Positions 44,100-53,320 of a stretch of DNA of 64,000 nt are shown piece by piece. How positions within the stretch are numbered: the stretch's first letter is position 1; the number at the start of each line of letters is the position of its first letter. The notes under the pieces were generated by a model. The model was not told the DNA's origin. It searched no databases and saw only the letters and a program-made list of their open reading frames with translations. The DNA comes from an uncultured Clostridia bacterium (GTDB lineage: Bacteria; Bacillota; Clostridia; Christensenellales; UBA1242): positions 141,771-205,770 of the forward strand of contig CANPYI010000001.1 in the NCBI GenBank assembly GCA_947588355.1. The letters are read 5' to 3'. A program made the translations under genes and the position numbers.

Positions 44100-45560
44100 A
44101 TGGCATTTTGCAAATATTCCATTGACATGTTGGCAAACAACGTCACACAAGTTGACAATATTTTTTTGACAAACTATTTGCCGTTTGCTGACCCGCAAGC
44201 TGTGAGGGTTTATTTATATGGGCTTTACAAGTGTCAAGACAGCAGTGCAAAAGACAACACTTTGGAGCGCTTTGCCACCGAATTGCACCTTTCACAAGAC
44301 GAAGTTGAAAAATATTTCACATATTGGCAAGAGCAAGGCCTTGTGCAAATCATAAACGTCATTCCGTTTGAGGTGAGATATTTGCCCCTGACTGATGTGC
44401 TTTCAAACAACAAAAAATACAATGCCAAAAAATATGAAAACTTTAATGTTCAAGCACAAGAAATTTTGCGTGGACGCATGATAACGCCCAACGAATATCG
44501 CGAATATTATGACATTATTGAGCGTTTACATATGGAAAAAGACGCCCTTTTGAACATAATAGACTACTGCGTAAAATATAAAAACAGTGACAAAATTGGT
44601 TATGCTTACATAACTACAGTTGCAAAAGAGTGGGCAAGTCAAAAAATCACAACAGCAGAAGCAGTGAAGCAAAAGATTTTTGAAATGGACAGTTTGAAGA
44701 TTGGTTTGGACAGCCTTTTGAAAGCATTGTCAATCAAACGTTCCTTAAGTATGGACGAGTTTGAACTATACAAAAAATGGATAGTTTCGTATGGTTTTGA
44801 CGAAAATGTTGTGCTTTTTGTGGCAAAAGAAGTGAAAAAGCGAAAAGACTTCCGCGAATATTTTGTTTTTCAAGCAATAGACAAAAAACTTGAAAAATAT
44901 TATTCAAACAAGTTGTTTGAAGTGCAAGACATTCAAAATTTTGAAGAAGAATGTGCAAAATCACAAGAAATTGCCAAAAAAGTGGTAAAAAGTTTGGGAC
45001 TTTACTATGAAAATCTTGAGCCAGTGGTCGAAAACTACATTTTACCTTGGCTGGCACTTGGATTTTCGGAAGGAATGCTCACCGAAATTTCCACTTACTG
45101 CTTCAAAACCGGCGTACGTACGCTTGAGGGCATGAACAAAGTGCTAACAAAACTGCAAAAACTTGGCATATTGAGTGAAAAAGCGCTTGGCGAGTATTTT
45201 AATGGCGTGCTTTCAACCGACAAAAAAATAAAGGAAATTTTGGAAAATTTGGGGCTTTCTCGCAATGTCAATCAGTTTGACCGCGACAAATTTCGCATCT
45301 GGACAGAAGTCTGGCAGATGCCTGAAGACGTCATTGACTACGCCTGCACTTTGGCGTTTGGAAAGGATCAACCTGTCCAATATCTTTCCACAATTTTGAC
45401 CTCTTTTCACGACAAAAATATCCGCACTTTGAATGACGCAAAAAATTCCTCAGAAATAGTTGCTCCAAAAGCACAAAAATCCAATTTTTCAGGCGGAAGA
45501 AGTTACACAAAAGAGGAAATGAATGCGCTTTTCCAATCAATAGACGAGATTGAGGTGTGA
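44100..45560 (+). CDS. DnaD/DnaB-like helicase-loading protein
   Basis: 486 residues from ATG 44100 (GGAGG five bases upstream). The N-terminal ~90 residues look like the winged-helix DDBH1 domain (DNTLERFATELHLSQDEVEKYFTYWQEQGLVQI). It is followed by DnaB_2-type (DDBH2) modules: ~120-185 (ITPNEYREYYDIIERLHM... GYAYITTVAKEWA), ~215-275 (LSMDEFELYKKWIVSYGF... YFVFQAIDKKL) and a third, more diverged one near 400-455 (FDRDKFRIWTEVWQMPEDVIDYACTLAF). DnaD and DnaB of Bacillus remodel DNA and help load the replicative helicase. Two or three modules suggest a combined DnaB/DnaD protein. Overlap-spaced with the DnaI-like gene. Confidence 0.8.
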   Translation: MAFCKYSIDMLANNVTQVDNIFLTNYLPFADPQAVRVYLYGLYKCQDSSAKDNTLERFATELHLSQDEVEKYFTYWQEQGLVQIINVIPFEVRYLPLTDVLSNNKKYNAKKYENFNVQAQEILRGRMITPNEYREYYDIIERLHMEKDALLNIIDYCVKYKNSDKIGYAYITTVAKEWASQKITTAEAVKQKIFEMDSLKIGLDSLLKALSIKRSLSMDEFELYKKWIVSYGFDENVVLFVAKEVKKRKDFREYFVFQAIDKKLEKYYSNKLFEVQDIQNFEEECAKSQEIAKKVVKSLGLYYENLEPVVENYILPWLALGFSEGMLTEISTYCFKTGVRTLEGMNKVLTKLQKLGILSEKALGEYFNGVLSTDKKIKEILENLGLSRNVNQFDRDKFRIWTEVWQMPEDVIDYACTLAFGKDQPVQYLSTILTSFHDKNIRTLNDAKNSSEIVAPKAQKSNFSGGRSYTKEEMNALFQSIDEIEV

Positions 45561-45561
45561 C

Positions 45562-46458
45562 ATGAAACAAGAATTGATAAACTTCGCCCTTTCAATTTTG
45601 CAAACAAAACGCCGTAATGCTGTTTCGCAGTACGAAGAGAAAATGCAGTCGCTGTACAACGACCCAGATTATCAAAAACTCAATTCCGCTTACAACAAGA
45701 TTATGATAGAAAATGCCCGCAAACAAGCATATGGCCACAAGCAATTCAGTGAAACGGAAGAAAAACTGAAAAAAGAATTGGATTTATTGAAAACAAAATA
45801 CAACGTGCAAAATCTTTCACCAAATTTTGCATGCAAAAAATGCGAGGACAAAGGCTATGTTGATGGACAAATGTGCAGTTGCTTGAAAACAGAGATTTCA
45901 AAACTTTTGCTTGCAGGCAGCGGCTTTGAAAAATTGGAAGATTTTTCCGACTCCAAAAAAACGAGCGATCAACTTGCCCCCGTGTATGACTTGATGGAAA
46001 AGTGGTGTGCAAGCGATTTCAAAAAAAATTTGGTTTTGCTTTCCGGTCAAACAGGCATCGGCAAAACACATCTGATGCGCTGCATGGCAAATGATTTGAT
46101 AAAGCGCGGCAAAGTCGTAAAAATTGTCACATCTTTTCACCTGAACAATGATTTTCGCGAGTTTTCCAAAACACAAAACGAGCAAATTATTCAAAATTAT
46201 ATCGATTGCGAAATATTGTTTGTTGATGATTTAGGCAGTGAGCCTCTTTACAAAAATGTGACTGTGGAATATTTTTATCTTGTGATAAACGAACGCAAAA
46301 TGCGAGGTCTTGCCACTGTGATAACGACAAATCTTGATATGGCTGACATTCGCGAGCATTATGACGAACGAATTTGGTCACGAATAGCCGATCGCGAAAC
46401 ATCAATAACAATTCAAATGCTTGGCACAGACAGACGACTTAAATCGGACAAAAAATAA
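45562..46458 (+). CDS. dnaI: Helicase loader, DnaI/DnaC-type AAA+ ATPase
   Basis: 298 residues from ATG 45562 (one base after the previous stop; GAGGTG upstream). An N-terminal helical region and Cys cluster CKKCEDKGYVDGQMCSC (~95-112) form a zinc-binding site, followed by an AAA+ domain: Walker A SGQTGIGKTHL near 170, Walker B LFVDDLGSEPL, sensor VITTNLD and the arginine-finger region DERIWSRIADR. It loads the replicative helicase DnaC/DnaB onto DNA and pairs logically with the DnaD-like protein upstream. Confidence 0.9.
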   Translation: MKQELINFALSILQTKRRNAVSQYEEKMQSLYNDPDYQKLNSAYNKIMIENARKQAYGHKQFSETEEKLKKELDLLKTKYNVQNLSPNFACKKCEDKGYVDGQMCSCLKTEISKLLLAGSGFEKLEDFSDSKKTSDQLAPVYDLMEKWCASDFKKNLVLLSGQTGIGKTHLMRCMANDLIKRGKVVKIVTSFHLNNDFREFSKTQNEQIIQNYIDCEILFVDDLGSEPLYKNVTVEYFYLVINERKMRGLATVITTNLDMADIREHYDERIWSRIADRETSITIQMLGTDRRLKSDKK

Positions 46459-46488
46459 AAAAAACGAGGCAAAATCCCCGTTTTTTTG
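46459..46488. terminator. Bidirectional terminator between dnaI and the Nudix gene
   Basis: AAAAAACGAGG/CCCCGTTTTTTT, six-base loop, one mismatch in the stem; tails of T on both strands. Confidence 0.75.
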
Positions 46489-46947
46489 TTATTTTTTGAA
46501 ACTGCCTTTGATTTTTTTTGCCCGAATTCTTAAAGCAGGTCCGTTTTTGTTGTAATCTTCAATCAATGCAGCTGCAACTTCTGGTGGCATAAGCGGAAAA
46601 TTTGGAATTTTGGCAATTTCGACAGTCGTTTGCTTGTAAATACCCTTGTTGCGATCCGGCTGGAACTCCTCGCCACGCCCATCGCCGACTTTTCCGCTAA
46701 TCCAGTCGCAAAGGAAGAAGTGCTCAATGCTTCGTTCGGATTCGTAGATATAAACTTTTTTAACAGGCTTTACAACAAGTCCAAACTCCTCAAAAACCTC
46801 CCGCCTAACACAATCCTCTTCTGTTTCACCTGCCTCCAAGCCTCCGCCCGGAAAAGTGTAAAATTTTCTGTCCTCCTTTTCCCGATACATAGACACCATT
46901 TTTTTGCCTTTAAAAATAATCGCCCTGCAACTAACTCTTTTTTCCAT
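46489..46947 (-). CDS. Nudix hydrolase
   Basis: 152 residues from ATG 46947 (GGAGG upstream; the track start is a TTG inside the ribosome binding site). The Nudix box GGGLEAGETEEDCVRREVFEEFGL (34-57) is complete, so hydrolysis of a nucleoside diphosphate derivative is expected. A family with RGEEFQPDRNKGIYKQ after the box is typical of small ADP-ribose/NTP-acting members, but the substrate cannot be named. C-terminal basic tail (RIRAKKIKGSFKK). Confidence 0.92.
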   Translation of the reverse strand: MEKRVSCRAIIFKGKKMVSMYREKEDRKFYTFPGGGLEAGETEEDCVRREVFEEFGLVVKPVKKVYIYESERSIEHFFLCDWISGKVGDGRGEEFQPDRNKGIYKQTTVEIAKIPNFPLMPPEVAAALIEDYNKNGPALRIRAKKIKGSFKK

Positions 46948-47028
46948 AAAATCCTCCAAATTTTATAATTTGTGTATTTTGATTATAACACAAACTCATA
47001 TAAAAGGAAACGAAAAGATTAGTTTTTT

Positions 47029-50000
47029 TTATTCTGATGGCACCCATGAAACATCTTGCATCGTCTTTTTAAGATTTGTGATGTGGTCTTCGGTGACTCC
47101 TTTAAGTTTTATGTCACGATATGCTCGTTGCATATGCCACAGTATATGTTCAAAATTTTTCACTCCTTCGTCTTTGTATTCACATTGTAAACGAATATAT
47201 CGTTTTTCCGTAAACAACTGACTTAAATCTGCCGAAACAGTCAAACCAAATAATGAATCGGATACTTTTGCGTTATCCAAGCGTTGACCATTTTCATCCA
47301 ACATTTCATAAGTCCATGCATAGCACCTGTTCCACGCAAGATCTTTATTTACTAATTTTGCACCATTACTCAATGTTGCTTGTTCTGCTTTTGCATAGTC
47401 TCCATCTTTCCATACAAAAACATTTCCGCTTATATTGCCCATTACAAATATCAACACATTTACATACAACCTATCGATACTTTTATCAGCATATGAACTT
47501 TTGCTAGCGGTGAAAGACTCGCTACCTTGCCATTCAAAATAATCTTTAACATTTCCTGCAATTTCGGGATATAACAGACCTATCAATCCATTTAAATTTT
47601 CGAGTCCTGTTTTGTTGGCAAAATTAAGAATCTCCACATTGCCCTTAAAATAAATTTTCGAATCATGTTTTGATTCACTGTCAAGAAGGATAGCCACACC
47701 ACTTTCAACAATGGTAATATTTTCGGCATATAACGGTTCGTTGTAAGGTAATTGTATAGCAGCCTTTGGTATGTATGCAAAAACTGTATTTTTGGTGTAG
47801 AACGCACCGCCTATTGGATTAAATTTGTAATAGTATGACAAATCGCAATAGTAAGCATAATTCATTTTAAGAACCATTTTTTGATTGCTAGCACTGATTG
47901 TTTCGTTTGGATTGGAGCATTTTATAACAGTATTATATGCCTTATTGACCGTAATGCCGTCGCTTTCGCTACTACCGCTCATTGATGCATTTTTTGCTTG
48001 AAAATTGACCTGATAACCATTGCCATATATCATTGTTTTGGCAAGGCCGTCAACCTTAGTCAAGAACAATCCATTTTGTGTAGCGTAATCAAATTTTTCG
48101 CCACTTTCATCGAGTTCGCCCTCGCCATAAAGATCGGAATGCAGAACAATATTGCTGCTACAATAATATCCGTTCGAATCAAAAACATTCACAAGTGTTT
48201 CATCTTGTAAAACATTGAAATTAAAGTGACAATTCTTTCCGCCTTCAACACCATCTCCAGCCACTACTTTTAAGAAAGCATAGGCATTTTTCGATGGTTC
48301 AATATCAATCCCACCGCCTTTGTTATCGACAGATTTGTGTTCCGACCAATTCTGTTGCTCATCAAAATTTCCAAAATAATCGTTGTAAACATCGGACTCA
48401 GACAATCCGCCAAAATTTCCAAAATAAATTCTTGCGTAGCCCTCTTCTTGTTCGGTGTAAACGTCAACCCAGATATAACCTTGGTCATTTTTTCCGCCTT
48501 GTCCAGATACTATAACATCGCCATCTTTCAAAACATATTCACTGCCTTCTTTGACAATTTTGTATCTTTTTTCATTGATCGTGACAGTGTCGCCAAGTTG
48601 AGAGGTCAAAATGCCCATGTCATCGTTTCCAACATAGCGAGAAAGTGTCCAACTGATTGTGTCCAGAGATGCTTGTGTTTCGTCGGCAATACTGCTGAGT
48701 GCTTTGAGTGGAACTTTGAAATAGTCAACGTCTTTTCCATAGTAACTATGTTTTGCAAACACTCTAACCTGTTGGTAGCCTTTGTGAATGTCCTCATCTT
48801 TTGCGCTGTCAAAACTTAAAGTATCATTCACAAATGTGATTTCCTGGAGGTTTACTTTGACAATTTGAATGGCAATCTGATGTTTGCCATAACTCATGCT
48901 TATTGTTTTAGTAAACTCCGCTTCCTTGTTGAAAGAAATCACAATCTGTTTTGCACTTGATGTATATTTTGCCTGTAAACCTTCTACATCTTCAAGATTT
49001 ATGCTGAAAAGTTTTTCAAAGTCGGCATCATTGCCAAAGCCACCTAAAAAGTTTTCAGTTTCAAAAACAATCTTCATTGTCAGATTGTTTTGAATATCAC
49101 TTGGCAAGATGTATGAAATATCCGCCCTGTCTTTCACAGTTTCCACCGTTTTGAGTGGTTTTGTTTCGGCATTTGCGTTTGTGAAAGATGAATCTATTCC
49201 AAAATCCTCAATGTCCACCTTTTCCAAGTGAAAAGACAGCAAAACATCATCACTTTTGAAAGTGATGGATTCAACTGATGCTGTGTCCAAAGTAACTTTG
49301 CCATATTCAGTGTCTTTCCACTCACCCATATCATTTATTTGATAGGTGATGTGCTCGTTTGAAACCTCTTTTCCATCATCTCGGTTTGGAGTGATTGTAA
49401 AGGAAAGTTTGTCGATCAACGTTTGATATGTTTCGTTTGCCTCAATCTGCGTGTCTCCACACAAAACTTCAAGTTTTTCGGCTTTTGCTTTTATACTTAC
49501 TTTCAAAATATATGTTTTTGTGCCGATGCTCAAATAAACACTCTGATTTTCACAAGTGTCTTTGCTTGTCAAAATTATGGTATTGTTTTGTCTTTCAATT
49601 ATAACATATGGACTCGTGTCATATCTTACAACAAGATTATCTGGATTTTCAAAAGAAAGAATAATTTTTTCGCCTATGTTGCTGAACTTAATTTCATTTT
49701 CATTTCCAACACCGGCAGTAAGTTCTTGATCTTCATTAAAAACCTTTACGTTGTCTTGCGTTGGCTTTTTGGTGATACGAAAAGTGTCTTCGTAAGTTGT
49801 TTTCAACGCGTCAGTTTCAAAGTCGTAAACTGTGGCATGCACAACAACGTCAATAAAACTGTTAAATTCTGGAAAACTTCCAATAAGTTTAAATTTTTGT
49901 TCCTTTTGGTCGAAAGAAATCAATTTTTGTGCGTTGAGGTTGCTTATACTTTCACTGTCAACATAGCAATCAATTTCGCCTATTTGACGGTCAGCACCCT

Positions 50001-50979
50001 CAAGATTGGTGAAATTTAAAGGCAAAAATTCTTTTTCAAGGCAGTCGTTGTAATTTATCTCTTTGTTCACAAAAAGCGGGCCAACGTAGTATCCATATGT
50101 AGAAACAAATTCTTTGCTTGCTTGCAAAGTGTTTTGTTTGAAATCGGTTGCTCTGACCGTAATTGTTACGCGACCCTCTTTTTTAAACGAAATTTTTCCG
50201 TTTTGATCAACGGTTGCGATGTCGTCGTTGCTTGAGGTGTATTCAAACGAAACATCGCAACTTTCTGGATTTGTTTTGATAGCAGGGAATTGAGCCTCCT
50301 TAAACGAGGTTGTAAACAAAGTTTTGTCAAAAACAAGCCCTCTCAGTTTGGCATGACAAGTTATTTCCGCCTTTACACTGATATCTTGATTGTCAACAGA
50401 TGTTGCAGTTACAATCGCCTTTCCATTTCCGACCGCAGTGACAAGTCCGTTTGAACTAACTTGCAAAATGCTGTCATCGGAACTTTTCCATTCTATAAAC
50501 TTGTTTTCCGCCTCTTTTGGAAAAATGCTGACAGAAAGTTGTGTTGATTCACCTTCGTACAAATCTCTCGGATACTCACTCATAACAAGTTTGTGAACTG
50601 ATTTGTCGGTTATGATAATCTTTCTTGTTGCTGTTGCGGTTTTGTTTTCTGTACTGCGCACTGTAACATAAGTTTCACCATAAAAAATCGGAGTAAGAAT
50701 GCCATCTTCGCTGACTTGCAACAAATTTTCATCATAATTTGTGTATTCAAGGCCGCGATTTGTGGCTTTAAGTGGCAAAATAGTGATTTGCTCGCCCAAA
50801 TTGTATGTTGGAGGATTTTGTTCGTCGTTCATGACAAGCACTATGGTGTCATTGGCGGAAAATTCCACCGCTTCAACATAAATGTGCGTGATAAGACTCA
50901 TGATCGCCCCGCTGACCAGAAGTATTGCCAGCAACAATAATGGCAGAATGATAATTGTGGAAATCATCAATTTTTTCAT
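47029..50979 (-). CDS. Large membrane-anchored BIG2-domain surface protein
   Basis: 1316 residues. An N-terminal membrane anchor (ISTIIILPLLLLAILLVSGAIMSLI) is followed by at least three bacterial Ig-like (BIG2) repeats: ~38-125, ~128-212 (EYPRDLYEGESTQLSVSIFPKEAENKFIEWKSSDDSILQVSSNGLVTAVGNG) and ~213-290. A further beta-rich middle and a C-terminal third (~950-1200) with YAENITIVESGVAILLDSE-type strands resembling a beta-helix. No LPxTG or C-terminal anchor. The start lies three bases after the ABC permease stop with GAGGTG, so translation is coupled to the permease. Probably displayed outside the cell and functionally tied to the ABC transporter; role unknown. Confidence 0.85.
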   Translation of the reverse strand: MKKLMISTIIILPLLLLAILLVSGAIMSLITHIYVEAVEFSANDTIVLVMNDEQNPPTYNLGEQITILPLKATNRGLEYTNYDENLLQVSEDGILTPIFYGETYVTVRSTENKTATATRKIIITDKSVHKLVMSEYPRDLYEGESTQLSVSIFPKEAENKFIEWKSSDDSILQVSSNGLVTAVGNGKAIVTATSVDNQDISVKAEITCHAKLRGLVFDKTLFTTSFKEAQFPAIKTNPESCDVSFEYTSSNDDIATVDQNGKISFKKEGRVTITVRATDFKQNTLQASKEFVSTYGYYVGPLFVNKEINYNDCLEKEFLPLNFTNLEGADRQIGEIDCYVDSESISNLNAQKLISFDQKEQKFKLIGSFPEFNSFIDVVVHATVYDFETDALKTTYEDTFRITKKPTQDNVKVFNEDQELTAGVGNENEIKFSNIGEKIILSFENPDNLVVRYDTSPYVIIERQNNTIILTSKDTCENQSVYLSIGTKTYILKVSIKAKAEKLEVLCGDTQIEANETYQTLIDKLSFTITPNRDDGKEVSNEHITYQINDMGEWKDTEYGKVTLDTASVESITFKSDDVLLSFHLEKVDIEDFGIDSSFTNANAETKPLKTVETVKDRADISYILPSDIQNNLTMKIVFETENFLGGFGNDADFEKLFSINLEDVEGLQAKYTSSAKQIVISFNKEAEFTKTISMSYGKHQIAIQIVKVNLQEITFVNDTLSFDSAKDEDIHKGYQQVRVFAKHSYYGKDVDYFKVPLKALSSIADETQASLDTISWTLSRYVGNDDMGILTSQLGDTVTINEKRYKIVKEGSEYVLKDGDVIVSGQGGKNDQGYIWVDVYTEQEEGYARIYFGNFGGLSESDVYNDYFGNFDEQQNWSEHKSVDNKGGGIDIEPSKNAYAFLKVVAGDGVEGGKNCHFNFNVLQDETLVNVFDSNGYYCSSNIVLHSDLYGEGELDESGEKFDYATQNGLFLTKVDGLAKTMIYGNGYQVNFQAKNASMSGSSESDGITVNKAYNTVIKCSNPNETISASNQKMVLKMNYAYYCDLSYYYKFNPIGGAFYTKNTVFAYIPKAAIQLPYNEPLYAENITIVESGVAILLDSESKHDSKIYFKGNVEILNFANKTGLENLNGLIGLLYPEIAGNVKDYFEWQGSESFTASKSSYADKSIDRLYVNVLIFVMGNISGNVFVWKDGDYAKAEQATLSNGAKLVNKDLAWNRCYAWTYEMLDENGQRLDNAKVSDSLFGLTVSADLSQLFTEKRYIRLQCEYKDEGVKNFEHILWHMQRAYRDIKLKGVTEDHITNLKKTMQDVSWVPSE

Positions 50980-50982
50980 ACA

Positions 50983-51840
50983 TTACACCTCGATTTTTCT
51001 GTATTTTTTGTCCACTGTAAACCAAAAAACAAGAAAGTTTGTCAGTGCGTAAACAAGCCCTATTGCCACAACAATAATATAGGCATAAGTACTTCCGTTT
51101 TCCATAATTTTTGGCAACAACAAACTGAAAACACCAAAAACACCTGCAATCAAAAGACCGATCATCAACATATATGTCACATTGATTTCTTCGGCATCGC
51201 CATTTGCCTTTGGCTTAAGGTTTGGATTGACAAGGTTGAGATTTATGCCATTGAAAACAAGCCCAAACACAAACAAAATTTGCGAAATTGCAAGCACAAC
51301 CATTTCAACAGCACTGACAAACTTCAACGCAATCAAAACAATCGAACTGACAAGCAAAGCACCAAGGCTGACAGCAACATTAAGAAAGCCCTTTATCAAA
51401 AGTTGTTTGCGATAGGAAACCGGCACCAATTTTGTTATGTAAAAATTTTTGCCTTCAATACTCAAAATTGTGGCAGCAAAAGAACCTATCATTGCCATAA
51501 ATACGGCAACAACAAGCATAGATGCCCCAAAATTGATTCCTTTGCCAATTTGAGCCTCGCCAACCATAGTGACCAGACGATTACAGAAAAACACCATTAC
51601 AGGTGTTGAAAGTGCAACGCCCAAATAAAAGTAAGAATAGGATTTTGTATGTAAAATTTCAAGAAAAGTGTGTCTGAAGATCGCTTTTCCGCTTGAATTG
51701 TCATCAATCTTTGAATTTCGCTTGCTGACTGTTCCGCCACCATCAAGTTCTTTAGTACGTATTTTTTGATAGACAAATTTTGCGACAAGCACGCCAAGTG
51801 CAATCAGAATTGCGCTTGCGCCAATTCCCCCCCCCCGCAC
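50983..51840 (-). CDS. ABC permease, C-terminal part (out of frame with N-terminal part)
   Basis: Second part of the permease described at 51752. From the G tract onward it reads GGGIGASAILIALGVLVAKFVYQKI, then six or so membrane helices ending KKYRKIEV. The ATG used by the ORF caller (MRGGGIGAS) lacks a ribosome binding site, so this is not likely an independent gene. With G9 in the tract it would be continuous with the upstream half as one 533-residue protein. Confidence 0.8.
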   Translation of the reverse strand: MRGGGIGASAILIALGVLVAKFVYQKIRTKELDGGGTVSKRNSKIDDNSSGKAIFRHTFLEILHTKSYSYFYLGVALSTPVMVFFCNRLVTMVGEAQIGKGINFGASMLVVAVFMAMIGSFAATILSIEGKNFYITKLVPVSYRKQLLIKGFLNVAVSLGALLVSSIVLIALKFVSAVEMVVLAISQILFVFGLVFNGINLNLVNPNLKPKANGDAEEINVTYMLMIGLLIAGVFGVFSLLLPKIMENGSTYAYIIVVAIGLVYALTNFLVFWFTVDKKYRKIEV

Positions 51841-52585
51841 CTATCCAAAAGTTTTCAAAGAAAATTATGTTTGCCAAATAATAGGCTGGATTGTACCATT
51901 TGTCGAGCCCGGTGAGCAATGACTGCCAAATTTCAAGTGTGCCTTGTTCCCAATTTCTGTGAATGAAAAACTGTGCAAGAACTGTGAGGATATAGTAGTA
52001 AAGTGCAAACAATCCTGCCAAAAGCAAGATGAAAACAATCAACTTTATTATGTTGTGTTTTTTAAGAAGCGAATTTATGTACATTATTGGAATTGCCAAA
52101 AAAACAGAAAGTCCAAACGGAATAAGCGGCATAAACAAAATTCCAAGGATAATGCCCAAAAAATATGTGAAAGTTATGCAATTCATCGCCCAGCCAAACA
52201 CCAACATGATTGGCAAAAGTAAGACTGCTGAATAAATCATAAGATCAATATAATTGAGGATCAAACAACTTACAAAAATCTTGAAAGTACTGAGCGGAAA
52301 CCTTGCAGTAATGTGCATATCACCAGGCCTGTACAGTCTGTTGATTTGCATTCCCGTTGCGGCAACTGTAAGTCCAATCACCAAAATAGTAAGAAAAAGC
52401 ACCGACAATCTTTTTGCGGAAACAACAATACTTGACTTTAAAACATAAGAAAGTCCCCAAACAAGTCCAAGCGCAATGACAACTGCCAAAAGTGCTGCCA
52501 CTGCAGTCATAATGGCATTTTTCTTGCTGTTGTTTCGGTTTAGACCCCACTTAAGTTTAAGTTGCAAACGGATGAAATCAAGCAT
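51752..52585 (-). CDS. ABC-2 type permease, N-terminal part, truncated by frameshift at G10
   Basis: 277 residues as sequenced; the last ~24 (GNWRKRNSDCTWRACRK...) are off-frame. The start (MLDFIRLQLKLKWGLN) follows GAGGTG and overlaps the ATPase stop by eight bases. Helices: ~25-50, 55-75, 95-125, 130-170, 180-210, as expected for the first half of a large integral permease of an ABC-2 type exporter, and partner of the ATPase at 52578. As sequenced the protein would be non-functional; a one-base contraction in the tract restores it. An assembly or sequencing error in the homopolymer is the main alternative. Confidence 0.85.
   Translation of the reverse strand: MLDFIRLQLKLKWGLNRNNSKKNAIMTAVAALLAVVIALGLVWGLSYVLKSSIVVSAKRLSVLFLTILVIGLTVAATGMQINRLYRPGDMHITARFPLSTFKIFVSCLILNYIDLMIYSAVLLLPIMLVFGWAMNCITFTYFLGIILGILFMPLIPFGLSVFLAIPIMYINSLLKKHNIIKLIVFILLLAGLFALYYYILTVLAQFFIHRNWEQGTLEIWQSLLTGLDKWYNPAYYLANIIFFENFWIGAGGGNWRKRNSDCTWRACRKICLSKNTY
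51827..51836. repeat. Homopolymer C10 (G10 on coding strand) inside the permease gene
   Basis: Ten consecutive C on the plus strand. Coding strand GC-G10-AATTGG. Ten G puts the downstream half out of frame; nine (or twelve) G reads AGGGIGAS and restores it. Contingency-locus type tract. Confidence 0.95.
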
Positions 52586-53297
52586 TGCTCACCTCGTTTA
52601 TTTCCATAAATTCTTTTTCAAGGTCAAAGTCTTTGTTTGTGCGTAAGTCAATCTTTCTGACAATTTGACCTTTTCGAATAAAAATAACAACATCGCATGC
52701 TTTTTTGACAGTTTCCAAACTGTGTGACGAAAACAAAACTGCATGTTTTTCATCAGCATATTCTCTGATAAATCTCACCAAAAGTGCCATAGTTTGAGGG
52801 TCAAGACCAACCATAGGTTCGTCAAGAACCCAAAGTGCTGGTTTGTGAACAAGTGCACCCAAGATACAAATTTTTTGTTTCATACCGTGTGAATAATTTG
52901 CAATTTGAGTGTCAAGAGCATATGCAATATTAAATTTTTCTGCAAGTTCGCCTACGGCATATTCTTTTTGCTCTTTGGTTGCGCCATACAAACTGCCCAT
53001 ATAGTTTATGTATTCTCTGCCGGTCAATTTGTCGTAAACGGAGTGGTCGTCAGGAACGTATCCAATAGATTTTTTTGCTTGCTCGCTTTGTGTATTAATG
53101 TCAAAACCATTCACTTTTATTTGCCCTTGCTGAAAAGGAAGGACTCCAATAATGCTTTTTATTATCGTGGACTTTCCTGCACCATTGCTTCCAACAAGAC
53201 CGACAACCTCGCCTGCTTTGACAGAAAAACTTACATTCGATGCGGAATACTTTTCGCTGGCAGGATACTTTTTAGATAAATTTTGGACTTTAAGCAT
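52578..53297 (-). CDS. ABC transporter ATP-binding protein
   Basis: 239 residues. Walker A GSNGAGKST near 37-45, Q-loop GYVPDDHSVY, signature NYSHGMKQK (near-canonical, S-H-G-M-K-Q), Walker B LWVLDEPMVGLD and H-loop SSHSLE. This is the CcmA/DrrA type ATPase of ABC-2 exporters (drug, bacteriocin or surface polymer export). First gene of the operon ATPase-permease-BIG2 protein; start after AAGGAG. Expressed from the C8-spacer promoter. Confidence 0.95.
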   Translation of the reverse strand: MLKVQNLSKKYPASEKYSASNVSFSVKAGEVVGLVGSNGAGKSTIIKSIIGVLPFQQGQIKVNGFDINTQSEQAKKSIGYVPDDHSVYDKLTGREYINYMGSLYGATKEQKEYAVGELAEKFNIAYALDTQIANYSHGMKQKICILGALVHKPALWVLDEPMVGLDPQTMALLVRFIREYADEKHAVLFSSHSLETVKKACDVVIFIRKGQIVRKIDLRTNKDFDLEKEFMEINEVSNA

Positions 53298-53320
53298 AAT
53301 TTACTCCTTCACATTTGTTT

